This document shows positions 1 to 10,850 of a stretch of 64,000 bases of DNA, one piece after another. The translations under genes and the position numbers were made by a program. Under the pieces are notes generated by a model. That model saw only the letters and a program-made list of their open reading frames with translations, did no database searches and was not told where the DNA came from. The stretch's first letter is position 1, and every line of letters starts with the position of its first letter. The stretch covers positions 41,100,648 to 41,164,647 of the forward strand of contig CM071568.1 in the NCBI GenBank assembly GCA_036426205.1, written 5' to 3'. This stretch comes from Ascaphus truei. Lineage: Eukaryota > Chordata > Amphibia > Anura > Ascaphidae.

Positions 1-600
1 CTGCAATACTAACAGTGCTATCTTTGACCACTAATTAATTAGTCCATTGGATTCTTCTCATATGTTTTGTGCAAACATCTTTCCAATTTGTAAATGTAAG
101 CTTTTTCTTTTTGAAAGTATGCAGACTTAGAAAATAAAGTGAAATTACTGAGATTTAACCATAACCATAAAAGTGGAGCAATTGATACTTAAATGAAATG
201 AATGTTGAGGTTTGATACATAATTACCGGTGATCGTGTTTATTTAAATAGTGGACTATCCGTAAGTGTCCACTTCCTTTCATACCTGAGATTTAGCACCA
301 TAGACATTATTATTATTATTACACTAATAATTTGCAACTATAATAACTATATAGAGATATAAAAAATGCAGAAAAGCACACACCTCATAGTGCAGTATTC
401 AAACCTTTACTTGGCACAAGAGTTAAAAATGCACTTACAAGATCGTTGTGCATAAAGAGCAGAAGGTATAGTGGTTACTGTGGTCCAGGAGTAGTCTGTG
501 TTTGGAGTCCCTTGTTCCTGCTGTCGGGTCCGCCCGACTGATCCGTCCGGTGGCACCTCAGGTCTCCCCGTGCTTCCGCATCTGTTGGGCGATGCGTCGC
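1..600. other. AT-rich intronic DNA, no gene seen
   Basis: I see no exon, RNA gene or clear transposon end in the first 480 or so bases; there is only a short ATT run near 308-320. From about 480 the sequence becomes CpG-rich and leads into the hAT-like tail that ends at 735. Confidence 0.5.
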
Positions 601-639
601 CGCGTTACCACGTCGTGACATCACTACTGGCTACGGAGC

Positions 640-735
640 GTCTGTCATGTGACGTCACAGGACCCCGCGGTGTTATTTGACGCCGACAAAAAAGGTAAGG
701 GGGGACGCAAGCACTGGGGGGTTTGCGCAGCCCTG
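640..735. mobile_element. Tail of a CG-rich hAT MITE
   Basis: The stretch has the same internal signature as the complete hAT MITEs at 21411, 29901 and 52902: a GTGACGTCA box, a 'ttatttgacgcc' segment, and a terminal TTTGCGCAGCCCTG. It ends at 735. A matching 5' terminus and an 8-bp duplication could not be found, so I treat it as a truncated or rearranged copy. Confidence 0.5.
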
Positions 736-1267
736 CATTATACTACGCTCACACAAATATTTTCTTTTGTTTCTTGGGGTTCCAGTGTAATTTTCTATCT
801 GCACTTTTTTTTTGAAGTGAAACTTCTTTAGTGAGACTGCCCCTTCAAAAATCTCATAGGGAAATAAACTCAAGAATTGTCACGAAAATAATAACGGAAG
901 TAAGTGACTGCGCAATAACGGAAGTGACGTCATTGCAGTTTGTTACCTGCCTGCTGGGAGCTGTAGTTTGGGTGTGGATGTCAAGCATGCAAAGTAAATC
1001 AGAAGGAAAGGCCCCAGTGACTACAAGTCCCACCTACCCCTACTATACTGTAGCTGATAGCCACAGAATGTGTAACACACGCACACACACACATATATAT
1101 ATATAGATATAAACCCACACACACACATATAGATATATGCACACACTCAGATATGATACACATGTAACACCCCTTCCCTCCTCCTCAGGGAGATTTGGGA
1201 CAGGGTCATATGAACGCTGTCTTTCTTGATCTTTGGGGCTCATGGGACCTGGTAGTAGGTCCCCAAA

Positions 1268-1640
1268 GCGCAGATCCAACATGCTGAAACACTGACTGCC
1301 AGACAATGCTCCTAGGATCTCTTCAATTCGAGGTAAGGTGTACTGGTTGGGGTTTGTCCGGCGGTTTAGGGTTCGGTAGTCCACACACAGCCGTTCGGAA
1401 CCAATTTTCTTCCATACCACCACGATGGGTGAGGCGTAGGGACTGCGGGATTCGGCTTGATGCCGGCACATTTCATTTCTTGCAGAATATGACAGTCGTT
1501 GTACAGATATAGCAAGATTTATTGTCCACGATGCCGTGGATATAGAAGCAAAAGTCTGTGGCGCCTGGGACAGTGTCTGTTGCAATGGAACTGTGGGGGG
1601 TCCATGCTTCTGAATGGGAGTGTTAATCCTCCGGTGCATT
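1268..1640 (-). pseudogene. Ty3/gypsy reverse transcriptase fragment
   Basis: The minus strand encodes about 124 residues ending near 1268. They contain the N-terminal part of a Ty3/gypsy RT: a SPYASPIVVV segment, the family's C-VDYR-LN motif (here LCVDYRTLNRRT), PRIEE, and a CFSMLDLR block. The fragment stops before the YxDD catalytic box, so it is non-functional. In frame after LDLR (1172-1267) the sequence switches to unrelated residues and then a CA-repeat region, which marks a break. No integrase, protease or LTR pair is attached. Family assignment is good; clade is not resolved. Confidence 0.75.
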
Positions 1641-2047
1641 GATTGTTACGGTCGCGTGACAGTGAATGGCAGCGGCACTGAAGAGACAAAGCTTTGCTTC
1701 ATCTGTATGGTTAAAGAAAGGAGATCCAATACTTTGGCTCCAATAATTATCTCCACTGTAGATATATGGAATGTTAAATCTCAACTTCATCTATCAGCTT
1801 CTCCTTCCAAACCAGTACGATTATTTGATAGCCGTGGCTTACCGCATTCCTGAAACATAACATAAAAGAGGTTCCATCATGTATGGGACCCACAGACAGG
1901 GCCGCCAACAGAAATCATGGGGCCCAGGACAAATGAAAGGAGCAGGGCCCCCTCCCCCAACCCATAGCGCACACACCACAAACTTTTTTAGCGCGCAACT
2001 TAACTGTTTTCTTATTGAAATACGAAAAAAACATTACAATGCAATCT

Positions 2048-2372
2048 GTTCATTACACCCCCACCCCCCCATACATATAAAAATACACTCCAACCACCCC
2101 AATACATATACTAATACCCCCCACCCCTCCCCAATACATATAAAAATACACCTCCACCCCCCCCAATACATATAAAAATACACCCCCAGCCCCCAATACA
2201 TTTACAAATACACCCCCCAATATATATAAAAATATACCCCCACCCCAATACATATAAAAATATACCCTCACCCCCCAATACATATAAAAATATACCCTCA
2301 CCCCCCAATACATATAAAAATATACCCCAACCCCCCAATACATATAAAAAATACACTCCCAATACAAATACA
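2048..2372. repeat. Minisatellite, unit ccccaatacatataaaaata
   Basis: About a dozen tandem copies of a 20-27 bp unit alternate a C-rich run with 'aatacatataaaaata'. Open frames across it are repeat artefacts. Confidence 0.9.
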
Positions 2373-2399
2373 AATCAGACTTACCTTGCGGATGGTCTC

Positions 2400-3450
2400 A
2401 GGTCAGGCTTGGTGGCTGCATGGGGGGTGGGGCGTTTCTGCGGGAGGGTTGGTGGCTGCAAGAGGGGGGGGGGCGTTGCTGCGGGACGGGGGAGGGGAAA
2501 GTGGATGCCGGAAGAGGTGGGGGGGGGGGGGGGGGGCGGGGGGGGGGGAGGTGGATGCCGGTAAGGGGGAGCGGGGAGGCCATGTGCACTGGGCCAGAAC
2601 TCTAGAGCCGATAGGACTGGAGACAGCGCGCAGAGGATGTGCTGGTGATGGATGCCGGTAAGGGGGAGGGGAAGGTGGATGCTGGGCCCGGAAGGTGGAT
2701 GCCGGTAGGGGTGGGGGGAAGGAGATGCCGGTAGGGGTGGGCGAGGTGGATGCCGGTGGGGAGGTGGATGCTGGTAGGGGGGACGGTGAGGTGGATGCTG
2801 GTAGGGGGGGGAGGGTTAGGAGCTACCTGGCTGAGGCTGGGGAGGGCCGCCTGCGCTGGGCCCAAAACTGTAGAGACGGTAAGAGTAGGACTGGAGAGAC
2901 AGTGCACGCACGCCGGGCATGGAGGATGGTGCTGGATGCCGGTAAGGTGGGAGGGGAATCCTGCCCACCCGGGCCCCTACTGCAGGGGGAGCTGAGGCCA
3001 AGGGGATGCCAGTAGGGGCCTGGGGATGGTGGGGGGAGGGGGTCTGAGGAGCTTGGCTCGGGAGAGCACGGGTGAAGGCCCGTCCAGGCCCCTACTGCAG
3101 GGGGAGCTTAGGCCAAGGATGCTGGTAGGGGCCTGGGGATGGTGGAGGGGCCTGGGGGCGATGGAGGGAGGGGGCCTGAGGAGCGTGGCTGGGGAGAGCA
3201 TGGGTGAAGGCCCACACGGGTCCCTACTGCAGGGGGAGCCAGTGGGGGCCTGGAGATGGTGAGGGGGAATGGGGGACTGGGGAGAGCGCAGGTGAAGCCC
3301 GCCCGGCCCCTACTGTAGGGTGAGCTGAGGCCGAGAGGATGCCGGTAGGGGGCTGGGGAGGGGCCTGGGGATGGTGGGAGGGGCTGAGAGCGTGGCTGGG
3401 GACTCAGGGAGAGTGCGGGTTTAGGCCCGGCCGCCCGGGCCCCTACTGCA
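2400..3450. repeat. G-rich minisatellite, 'gaggtggatgccggtaggg' units
   Basis: Two nested periodicities are visible. Short units of about 20 bp ('gtggatgccggtaggggg') run to about 2820. After that come longer units of about 110-150 bp containing 'cccctactgcagggggagct', 'gggcctggggatggtgg' and 'gtggctggggagagc'. It lies inside the TIR element at 1897-3542. Confidence 0.85.
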
Positions 3451-3847
3451 GGGGTGTAAAAATGACGGCCATTTTGTTTTAGGACACTTTTTTTTTTTAC
3501 ATGGACCCCAACCCCGGAAGACCCCCCCTGTTGGCAGCCCTGCTAACACACGTTAGCACTTAGCGAGGTGTTGTTAAGTCAATAATGGAGCTTTGTGTAT
3601 CCCTGGCCTTAGTCTTTCTAAAAATATAAATAAATTATAGTCATGTACAGTAAAATACCTTCTTTGGAAATTCTTTAAAATGACTTCCATTCTCAATTGT
3701 CTAGAATCTGCTTTATAGCTCCTTTGTCACTCCAAAATATGTATCATTGTCTTCAGCCCTTGTAAATGCACTGCTGGATGAAGACCTCCCCAATGATATT
3801 CCGGGGTACTGCGGTGGCAAGCCTCACTTCTCCCTGTTGCTCTAACA

Positions 3848-5294
3848 CAGGCCTGCACAACGTGCGGCCTGCGGCGGCTTTCCGCTCTCCCCCTCCCTCC
3901 CAAGTCCTCTCTACTCCTCCCTCCCAAGTCCTCTCTACCCCTCCCTCCCGAGTCCGCTATCCCGCTCCCCCACGAGCTCTGCCTGCTCTTCTGCCCCCTC
4001 TGCAGCAAACCAAGGTGGGGGAGGGGGGGTCATTGGAGGTGTAGGGGGCAGTCATTGGAGGTGCAGGGGGGAGTCATTGGAGGTGCAGGGGGGGTTATTG
4101 GAGGTGCAGAGGGGGTAATTGGAGGTGCAGGGGGGTGATTGGAGGTGCAGGGGGGTGACTGGAGGTGCAGGGGCGTGATTGGAGGTGCAAGGGAGGTCGT
4201 TGGAGGTGCAAGGAGAGTCATTGGAGGTGCAGGGGGGGTTATTGGAGGTGCAGGGGGTGATTGGAAGTGCAGAGGGGGTAATTGGAGGTGCAGGGGGGTG
4301 ATTGGAGGTGCAGGGGGGTGACTGGAGGTGCAGGGGCGTGATTGGAGGTGCAGGGGAGGTCGTTGGAGGTGCAAGGAGGGTCGTTGGAGGTGCAAGGGGG
4401 GTTGTTGGAGGTGCAAGGGGGGTCGTTGGAGGTGCAGGGATGGTCATTGGAGGTGCAGGGGACAGCCATTGGAGGTGCGGGGAGGGTCATTGGAGGTGTG
4501 GGGGGGTCATTGGAGGTGCAGGGGGGGATCATTGGAGGTGCAGGGGGGGGTCATTGGAGGTGCAGAGAGAGATGTGTGATGCAGGGGGGAAGTTAATGTG
4601 AGGTGCAGGGGGTGTTTAGTTGGGCAGGGGGTGATTTGAGGTCAGGGGGGAGAGTGATGTGAGGTGCAGGGGGGGAGAGTGATGTGAGTGCAGGGGGGAG
4701 AGTGATGTGAGGTGCAGGGGGGAGAAGGAGGGAGTGGATGTGGGTGCAGGGGGGGGGTGATGTGAGGTGCGTGGGGGAGCGTATGTTGTGGTGCGGGGAG
4801 AGGTGTTTGAGCATGGGGATTGATGTAGGTGCGGGGGAAGAGTGATTTGAGGTGCAGGGGGAGAAGTATGTGAGGTCGGGGGAGAGTGATTTGATGTTCG
4901 GGGGGAGAGGTTATATGGGGTGCATGGGGGGAGAATGATGTGAGGTGCAGGGGGAGATGATGTGAGGTGCAGGGGGGCTGGGGTGTGTGTGGTGTGCAGG
5001 GGGTTGTGTGTTTGTGTGGAGGGGGGTATTATGTGTGTGGGTGAGGGGAGAGATGGGGGTTGGGGTGGGGGTATCGCAGGTTGATAGTGAGGGGTTCGTG
5101 GTAGATATGAAGATGTATGAGGTGCGGTGGAGATATGGGTGATGATGAGGTGTGCTTGGGTGGGTATTGAGGTTGTGTGTAATGGTGCGGGGGGAGATGT
5201 GATGTGATGTGTTTTGTGGTTTTTACCGCGGCGGGCCCTTTTTTTTTCTTTGGAGAAGTTCGGCCCTTCTCACTTTACGAGTTGTGCAGGCCTG
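3848..5294. mobile_element. hAT element filled with a 21-bp minisatellite
   Basis: The ends CAGGCCTGCACAA (3848) and TTGTGCAGGCCTG (to 5294) are perfect inverse repeats. They are flanked by the 8-mers ctctaaca and ctctaaaa (7 of 8), the target duplication length expected for hAT. No transposase is present. The interior is G-rich tandem repeat, so the element is non-autonomous. Confidence 0.8.
4020..4600. repeat. Minisatellite, unit about 21 bp
   Basis: Some 25 or more copies of 'ggtcattggaggtgcagggg' occur with small indels. They degrade after 4600 into 'gtgatgtgaggtgcagggg' repeats that run to about 5000. The whole tract is inside the hAT element. Confidence 0.9.
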
Positions 5295-6216
5295 CTCTAA
5301 AACATTTCCTGATTTCATCCTCCCATCTTCCTTTTCGTCGTCTTGGTCTTTTGATATCCGTTGGAACTCAGTCGAGTACCATCTTTGTCCAACGATTGTC
5401 ATTTCTACTTATGATATGTCTGACCCTCTGCCATTTTACCTTCTTCGCCCTTGTGATGATGTCACGGACTTTTGTTTGGTTTCGAACCCATTCATTCTTT
5501 TTTCCTGTCGCTTTGAGCAATACCCAACATCCATCCGTCCATACTTAATCAGTTGTCTGAAATTTCTAAATTGTGTTTGCATTTAGGGTCCAAGTAATAA
5601 TTAGAAGCACATTAAAATAAATAACCACTGTAATACATAAGACCCAAATAACAGTCTGTCATTTGCTATATTCAAAGTAAATATCATTTAAGAGAAACAA
5701 AAATGACAGTATTTTCAAAGTTCATAATTGAGGCTAATTGTATTGAACCAGGTTGTTTGGTCATGTATGCCTTCAATTTGCTTTGGAATTTGTGTATTTG
5801 TAGACTATCTGCTACAAAGTTTGTAGTTCTTAATCCATTTAAAGAGAGGCACGCTTGTAAATCCACAGGTAGAGATAAGAAGTCACTGTTTGACTGAGCC
5901 TAAACCCTTTTCAAATGAAAAATGTCACTGGCAGAAAGGGAAACTGAATTATATTTTATAAAGGTTTTCAAAGATTTTCATGATTCCTGTACTATCAGAT
6001 AAGTATGTCATGTCCACAGACCTTGTTACTTTTTTTTATATGTAAAAGCATCTTCTTGGTTTTAAAGATACATAGTATAAAATGTTATGTCTTCCAATAG
6101 AATACTGAGAATTTGAATATATCAAGTAGAAATAATCAAGATTACAGCGTTTTCTCTATTCATTATTTACTATTTTCAGCAGTTTCGCTGAGGTAATCAC
6201 ACTCATAATATATATT
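5295..6216. other. Intronic stretch, possible old LINE relic
   Basis: I see no host exon. The part from 5300 to 5560 is pyrimidine-rich and coding-like in texture, and may be a LINE remnant read antisense, but I could not place it in a family. The remainder is ordinary AT-rich intron. Confidence 0.35.
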
Positions 6217-6254
6217 ATATATATTATTATATATATAATATATATAATATATAT
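6217..6254. repeat. (TA)n microsatellite
   Basis: A TA-rich run lies directly against the left edge of the hammerhead tandem array. A second TA run closes the array on the right (7481-7605). Confidence 0.85.
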
Positions 6255-6496
6255 GCAAATATAACTGTATGCTCATCTGCATGTCTTAGGCAGGTCTGCA
6301 CCCCGCCTTCCCCATTATCACCCAGCATACAGCACTTCCACTGCAGCAATGGATTCTGGGAAATGACATGCAAAGAGCACACAGTTGTCACTTTTGCCTC
6401 AATAACCATTTTAACATGGTTCCCTATAGGCTTAAGCTTGCTGCATGGTCACAGCTTGAGCACAAGCACAAGGTTAAGTGCATACCCAGAAAACCA

Positions 6497-6541
6497 CCCA
6501 CAGACAGCTTTTTCGACCTTGATGGGTCTCATCAGTGTGGG
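6497..6541 (-). ncRNA. Hammerhead ribozyme, array unit 1 (stem III lesion)
   Basis: Read on the minus strand: stem I CCCACA/UGUGGG (6 bp), core CUGAUGA (6529-6535), stem II GACC/GGUC with loop CAUCAA, then GAAA, stem III and a GUC cleavage triplet with C17 at 6503. Stem III reads AAAGCUGU instead of ACAGCUGU. One substitution breaks the palindrome and the C15.2-G16.2 pair, so activity should be reduced. Confidence 0.8.
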
Positions 6542-6890
6542 GTTGATTTTACTGGGAATGCAAGAGAGGCTATGGGATAGGCTAACCTAATACTGAGTTA
6601 AATTATGGTGATTAAAAAAGTGACAAAAACCCCCACAGGAAAGCAATATGCAATATAACTGTATGTCCATCTGCATGTCTTAGGCAGGTCTCAACCCCGC
6701 CTTTCCCCATTATCACCCAGCATACAGCCCTTCCACTGCAGCAAGGGATTCTGGGGAATGACATGCAAATGAGCACACAGTGTCACTTTTGCCTCAATAA
6801 CCATTTTTAACTGGTTCCCTATAGGCTTAAGCTTGCTGCATGGTCACAGCTTTGAGCACAGCCAGGGTTAATGTCATACCCAGAAAACCA

Positions 6891-6934
6891 CCCACAGACA
6901 GCTGTTTCGACCTTGATGGTCTCATCAGTGTGGG
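6891..6934 (-). ncRNA. Intact hammerhead ribozyme, array unit 2
   Basis: This 44-nt minus-strand motif matches the hammerhead consensus at every core position. It has stem I CCCACA pairing with UGUGGG, core CUGAUGA, stem II GACC/GGUC closing loop AUCAA, and GAAA. It then has the self-complementary stem III ACAGCUGU and C17 (position 6897), completing a GUC cleavage site. Cleavage is expected between 6897 and 6896. Stem III gives only two or three pairs in a monomer but eight pairs between two strands, so dimeric folding of neighbouring units is likely. It is antisense to the zfpm2 exon. Activity is inferred from sequence only. Confidence 0.9.
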
Positions 6935-7287
6935 GTTGATTTTACTGGGAATGCAGAGAGGCTATGGGATAGGCTAAACCATAATACTGAGTTAAATTAT
7001 GGTGAGTAAAAAAAGTGAACAAAACCCTCCCAGGAAAGCAAATATGCAAATATAACTGTATGCTCATCTCATGTCTTAGGCAGGTCTGCAACCCCGCCTT
7101 TCCCCATTATCACCCAGCATACAGCACTTCCACTGCAGCAAGGGATTCTGGGGAATGACATGCAAATGAGCACACAGTGTCACTTTTTGCCTCAATAACC
7201 ATTTTTAACATGGTTCCCTATAGGCTTAAGCTTGCTGCATGGTCACAGCTTTGAGCACGCTAAGGGTTAAGCATACCCAGAAAACCA

Positions 7288-7331
7288 CCCACAGACAGCT
7301 GTTTCGACCTTGATGGGTCTCATCATGTGGG
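7288..7331 (-). ncRNA. Hammerhead ribozyme, array unit 3 (C3 missing)
   Basis: Stem I, stem II, GAAA, ACAGCUGU and the GUC triplet are the same as in unit 2, but the core reads UGAUGA, lacking C3. C3 pairs with the catalytic G8, so this copy should be dead unless the missing base is an assembly error. Confidence 0.75.
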
Positions 7332-7480
7332 GTTGATTTTACTGGGAATGCAAGAGAGCTATGGGATAGGCTAAACCATAATACTGATGTTAAGTTATGG
7401 TGAGTAAAAAAGTGACAAAAACCTCCACATGACAGCAAATATCAAATATAACTTTATGCTCATCTTTATTCTTAGGCAGG

Positions 7481-7511
<31 letters not shown>

Positions 7512-7605
7512 TCTTATATATATTATATAGATATATCTAGATACATACATATATACTGTATATACATACATACATATATATATTTAAATATATATATATA
7601 TATGT
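7481..7605. repeat. (TA)n-rich microsatellite
   Basis: TA runs with interspersed 'catacatata' close the hammerhead array. The following 7606-7808 is plain intron with no feature I can name. Confidence 0.8.
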
Positions 7606-7816
7606 TACATTAGTTCTAGTAAATAACTGATACTGGAATCCTCAACCTGTATTTTGTCCACATTTCTGGTAGTTTCATTATCATAGAGGTAGATTAGGGG
7701 CTGATCTAAAACGTGTAATGCTTTATTTAAAAGAAAACATACAGTAGTGTTGGTGACTTAAATATTGTCTTGCTACCTACAGTTATTCTTGCCCTGTTTT
7801 TGCTCATGTACTATCC

Positions 7817-8008
7817 CAGGGGTGCTCAGCTCTAGTCCTCAAGACCCCTCAACAGGTCAGGGTTTAAGGATATCTCAACTTCAGCACAGGTGGCTCAATC
7901 AGTGGTTCAGTCAAAGACTCAGACTGAGCCACTGATTGAGCCACCTGTGCTGAAGCTGGGATATCCTTAACTATTGGGGATCTTGAGGACTGAAGTTGAG
8001 CACCATTG
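7817..8008. mobile_element. Palindromic hAT MITE
   Basis: The termini CAGGGGTGCTCA (7817) and TGAGCACCATTG (to 8008) are inverse repeats. Most of the element is a long hairpin around 7918: 'cttcagcacaggtggctcaa' is answered by its reverse complement. Flanking 8-mers are tactatcc and tacgatcc (7 of 8), as expected for hAT. Confidence 0.8.
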
Positions 8009-8185
8009 TACGATCCCTTGCACACGGGTAAACTGGGACATTTGGTAGATTTAAATGAGAGCTATGAAAAGCAATACATCTTTTGTTGGAGCAAGGTACA
8101 GCACGTGAAGCCCTTACTAACGTAGTGTTCTCAAGGAGTTAAGTTCAGTAATAGCCAAACCATTATATTTAATATTCAAGGACTC

Positions 8186-9786
8186 CATTTCCACAGGCTT
8201 AGTACCACAAGATTGGCGTAAAGCAGGTGTGGTGCCTATATTTAAAAAGGGAGCCAGATCACAACCGGGAAATTACAGACCTGTAAGCCTGACTTCAATA
8301 GTGGGGAAACTACTTGAAGGTTTAATATGGGATAATATTCAGGAATACCTAATGGAAAACAAAATCATTAGTAATAGTCAGCATGGATTTATGAAGGATA
8401 GATCTTGCCAAACTAACCTTATTTGTTTATTTCAGGAGGTAAGTAGGAATTTAGACCAGGGTAATGCAGTTGATGTGGTCTACTTAAATTTTGCAAAAGC
8501 TTTTGATATGGTTCCACACGAGGTTGGTGTACAAAATAAAGCAAATTGGACTCAGTAATAATGTATGCATCTGGATTGAAAACTGGTTGAAGGATAGACA
8601 ACAGAGGGTTGTCATAAATTGAACTTTTTCAGGTTGGGCTAAAGTCGTGAGTGGAGTCCCTCAGGGATCGGTACTGGGACCCCAGCTTTTTAACTTGTTT
8701 ATTAATGACCTTGAGGTTGGCATCGAGAGCAAAGTCTCCATCTTTGCTAATGATACTAAATTGTGTAAGGTAGTAGAATCAGAGCAGGATGCCATTTCTC
8801 TCCAGAAGGACTTGGAGAGACTGGAAACGTGGGCAGGTAAATGGCAGATGAGGTTTAATGCAGATAAATGTAAGGTTATGCATTTGGGATGCAAGAATAA
8901 ACTGGCGACTTACACATTAAATGGGGATAAATTGGGGGAATCCTTGATGGAGAAGTATTTAGGAGTGCTGGTAGATAGCAGGCTTAGCAATAGTGCCCAA
9001 AGTCATGCAGTAGCTGCAAAGGCAAACAAGATCTTATCTTGCATCAAACGGGCAATGGATGGAAGGGAAGTAAACATAATTATGCCCCTTTACAAAGCAT
9101 TATTAAGACCACACCTTTAATATGGAGTACAATTTTGGGCACCACTCCTTAGAAAAGACGTTCTGGAACTAGAGAGAGTGCAGAGAAGAGCCACCAAATT
9201 AATAAAGGGGATGGACAATCTATCTAATGAGAAGAGGCTAGCTAAATTAGATTTATTTACATTAGAAAAGAGGCTTCTAAGGGGATATGATAACTATATA
9301 CAAATATAATCGGGGACAATACAAGGAGCTTTCAAATGAACTATTCATCCCAAGGGCAGTACAAAGGACTCTGGGGCATCCCTTAAGGTTGGAGGAAAGG
9401 AGATTTCACCAGCAACACAGGAAAGGATTCTTTACTGTAAGGGCAGTTAAAATGTGGAATTAATTACCCATGGAAACTGTGATGGCAGATACAATACATT
9501 TGTTAAAACAAAGGTTGGACATGTTTTTAGAAAGGAAAGGTATACAGGGATATACCAAATAAGTATACATGGGAAGGATGTTGATCCAGGGATTATTCCG
9601 ATTGCCAATTCTTGCAGTCAGGAAGGAATTCATTTTTCCCCTTAATGGGGTTTTTTGTTTGCCTTCCTCTGGATCAATAAGTAAGTATAGATATAGGATA
9701 AAGTATCTGTGGTCTAAATTTAGCATAGGTTGAACTTGATGGACGTACGTCTTTTTTCAACCTCATCTACTATGTAACTATGTAAC
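8186..9786 (+). pseudogene. CR1-like LINE, 5'-truncated, RT domain to 3' tail
   Basis: The plus strand carries RT blocks of the CR1/Rex1 type. In order these are a VPIFKKG-R--PGNYRPVSLTS block (8229 on), QHGF, a D--YLNFAKAFD block with the first catalytic aspartate, SGVPQGSVLGPQLFNLFIND (8650 on), then IFANDTK where the catalytic YADD/FADD box should be (D replaced by N). Frameshifts near 8525 and 9118 split the frame. The C-terminal thumb-like region follows, and the copy ends in (ATGTAACT)n-like repeats near 9786. It is truncated at the 5' end, as is typical, so endonuclease is absent. A reverse-orientation relative lies at 53901-54440. Confidence 0.85.
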
Positions 9787-9788
9787 TA

Positions 9789-10018
9789 CAGCTCAAACCC
9801 CTTACAACGCTGTGCTTGGGGTCCAAAGAATCACATCGCGTTATAAGCAGATCGCGTTAAAAATAATGTACAACTGTATGCATTGTAAAATAAAGTATTT
9901 AAAATACCAATAATCGTGTTGTAAAGTATTCATAAATACGAAAATTAGGAGCCACGCTTGCATTGCGTTATAAGCGGATTTGCGCTGTAACGGATTGCGT
10001 TATAATGGGGTTGAGCTG
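9789..10018. mobile_element. TA-flanked MITE, 'CAGCTCAAACCCC' ends
   Basis: The ends CAGCTCAAACCCC (9789) and GGGGTTGAGCTG (to 10018) are inverse repeats flanked by TA on both sides. The interior has repeated 'cgcgttataagcggat' motifs. The same family supplies ends at 36166, 43296 and 45982. TA duplication suggests Tc1/mariner mobilisation. Confidence 0.75.
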
Positions 10019-10335
10019 TATTTGAAGTTTTTCATTTAATGAATCTGGTGCAATTATTTTGCATGGGTTTTGCCACAGTTTTACAGCAAGGAGACATTTG
10101 TAAACAAAACAAAAAAACCTGTAAGTTTTAAAACAAGCTATTCATGATGACACTGGAAAGCAGGCATTTTATATGATAACTTGTTATTGCGTTTTTACAA
10201 CATAGGAGAGGGGGAAGGTACAGGGGAAGGGATAGGAGAGGTACAAAATAAAGAGAGGGGGGAAGGAGAATGGGAACAATGGTCACATTTACATATTATA
10301 TAATATATATTATATATAAATATATATATATAGAA
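10019..10335. other. Intronic stretch ending in (TA)n
   Basis: There is no gene here. It holds a purine-rich stretch (about 10200-10275) and a TA run at 10293-10335 that abuts the next element. Confidence 0.5.
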
Positions 10336-10850
10336 TATATAAAAAAGAAAAAGAGAGGAGAGAGCGCAGCCCATAGCGTATAAAAGTATATTAATGAAGG
10401 GGAGGGGGGAGGGAGGGGTAAAAAACGCACTTACAAGAAGACAATAAAATCAGCATATGTGATAATAATCACCACCATCCAGTCTAACTGCAAGCTCTTG
10501 GGGCAGTCCCAGGCTGTTGATGAAGGAGCAGCGTCTCAGCAGATTCCAGGAACTGATGTAAGTCATCCGGTCAAATTGCAGACTTTGGGGGCATTCCCAG
10601 GCTCCGTTGGCAAATGAGCAGCGTACCGAGGTCCCAGGGCTGGTGTGCTGTAAATAGTCCCAGACAAAAGTTCTGTATGGATAGTGCCTGCAGCACTAGC
10701 GCTAGGATCAATCCGCTCCTGCGTGGATGTAGACTTGAATGTCAGTGCGTCTGACGTCACGACGCTCCCTGACGCGTTTGTCAGTCTCGGCAACTTTTTC
10801 AAAGGGTAACGTGAGGGGGGGAGGTCCGGTTTATATACACACTCCAATAA
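10336..10850 (-). mobile_element. Hammerhead-bearing element, reverse orientation
   Basis: Its sequence layout parallels 34321-34735. It starts with TA-rich DNA, then 'aaaagagaggagagagcgcagcccata', a polypurine stretch, 'aaacgcacttacaag', and 'aatcaccaccatc'. It ends with the motif 'ctgacgcgttt...caacttttt caaagg' near 10767-10806. In the minus orientation this puts the hammerhead-like segment first, then a CpG-rich interior, then the TA tail. There is no open frame. It is best seen as a non-coding retroelement unit of the same family as 33490-34735. Confidence 0.55.
10767..10806 (-). ncRNA. Decayed hammerhead, U3-A8 class
   Basis: On the minus strand: stem I CCCU/AGGG (4 bp), core UUGAAAA, one extra A, a weakened stem II starting GUU and ending GAC, then AAAC where GAAAC is expected (G12 lost), palindromic stem III ACGCGU and C17. 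The helices at both ends are perfect but the missing G12 should abolish activity. Confidence 0.6.

Larger units (their letters stand above)
1897..3542. mobile_element. TIR element inflated by minisatellites
   Basis: The left end CAGGGCCGCCAACAG (from 1897) is the near-perfect inverse (14 of 15) of the right end CTGTTGGCAGCCCTG (to 3542). Almost all of the interior is minisatellite. The flanking 8-mers cccacaga and ctaacaca match only partly, so the duplication is not clean. The CAG...CTG ends and size suggest a non-autonomous hAT-like element. No transposase is seen. Confidence 0.6.
6255..7470 (-). mobile_element. Retrozyme-like tandem array, three 396-bp units
   Basis: Three head-to-tail units begin at about 6255, 6650 and 7046, giving periods of 395 and 396 bp, with a short fourth start near 7440. 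Each unit carries a hammerhead on the minus strand at the same place. Unit differences are mainly single-base indels. Minus-strand transcripts would be cut into linear monomers of about 394-397 nt. The unit size, tandem layout, type I-like hammerhead with tiny stem III and absence of an open frame all match what is known of animal retrozymes, non-coding elements thought to be mobilised as circular RNA by a Penelope-type enzyme. Relatives lie at 12289-12848 and 33171-33431. A satellite origin without mobility is the main alternative. Confidence 0.75.

Noticed and set aside
4030..4601. Proline/threonine- and glycine-rich open frames on both strands
   Set aside because: They coincide with the 21-bp minisatellite, whose unit length is a multiple of three, so frames stay open by chance.
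6255..7470. CRISPR-like array
   Set aside because: Repeats are 396 bp, not short repeat-spacer units, and the DNA is vertebrate.
8186..9786. Active CR1-like LINE
   Set aside because: It is 5'-truncated, frameshifted, and the catalytic aspartate box reads ANDT rather than ADD.
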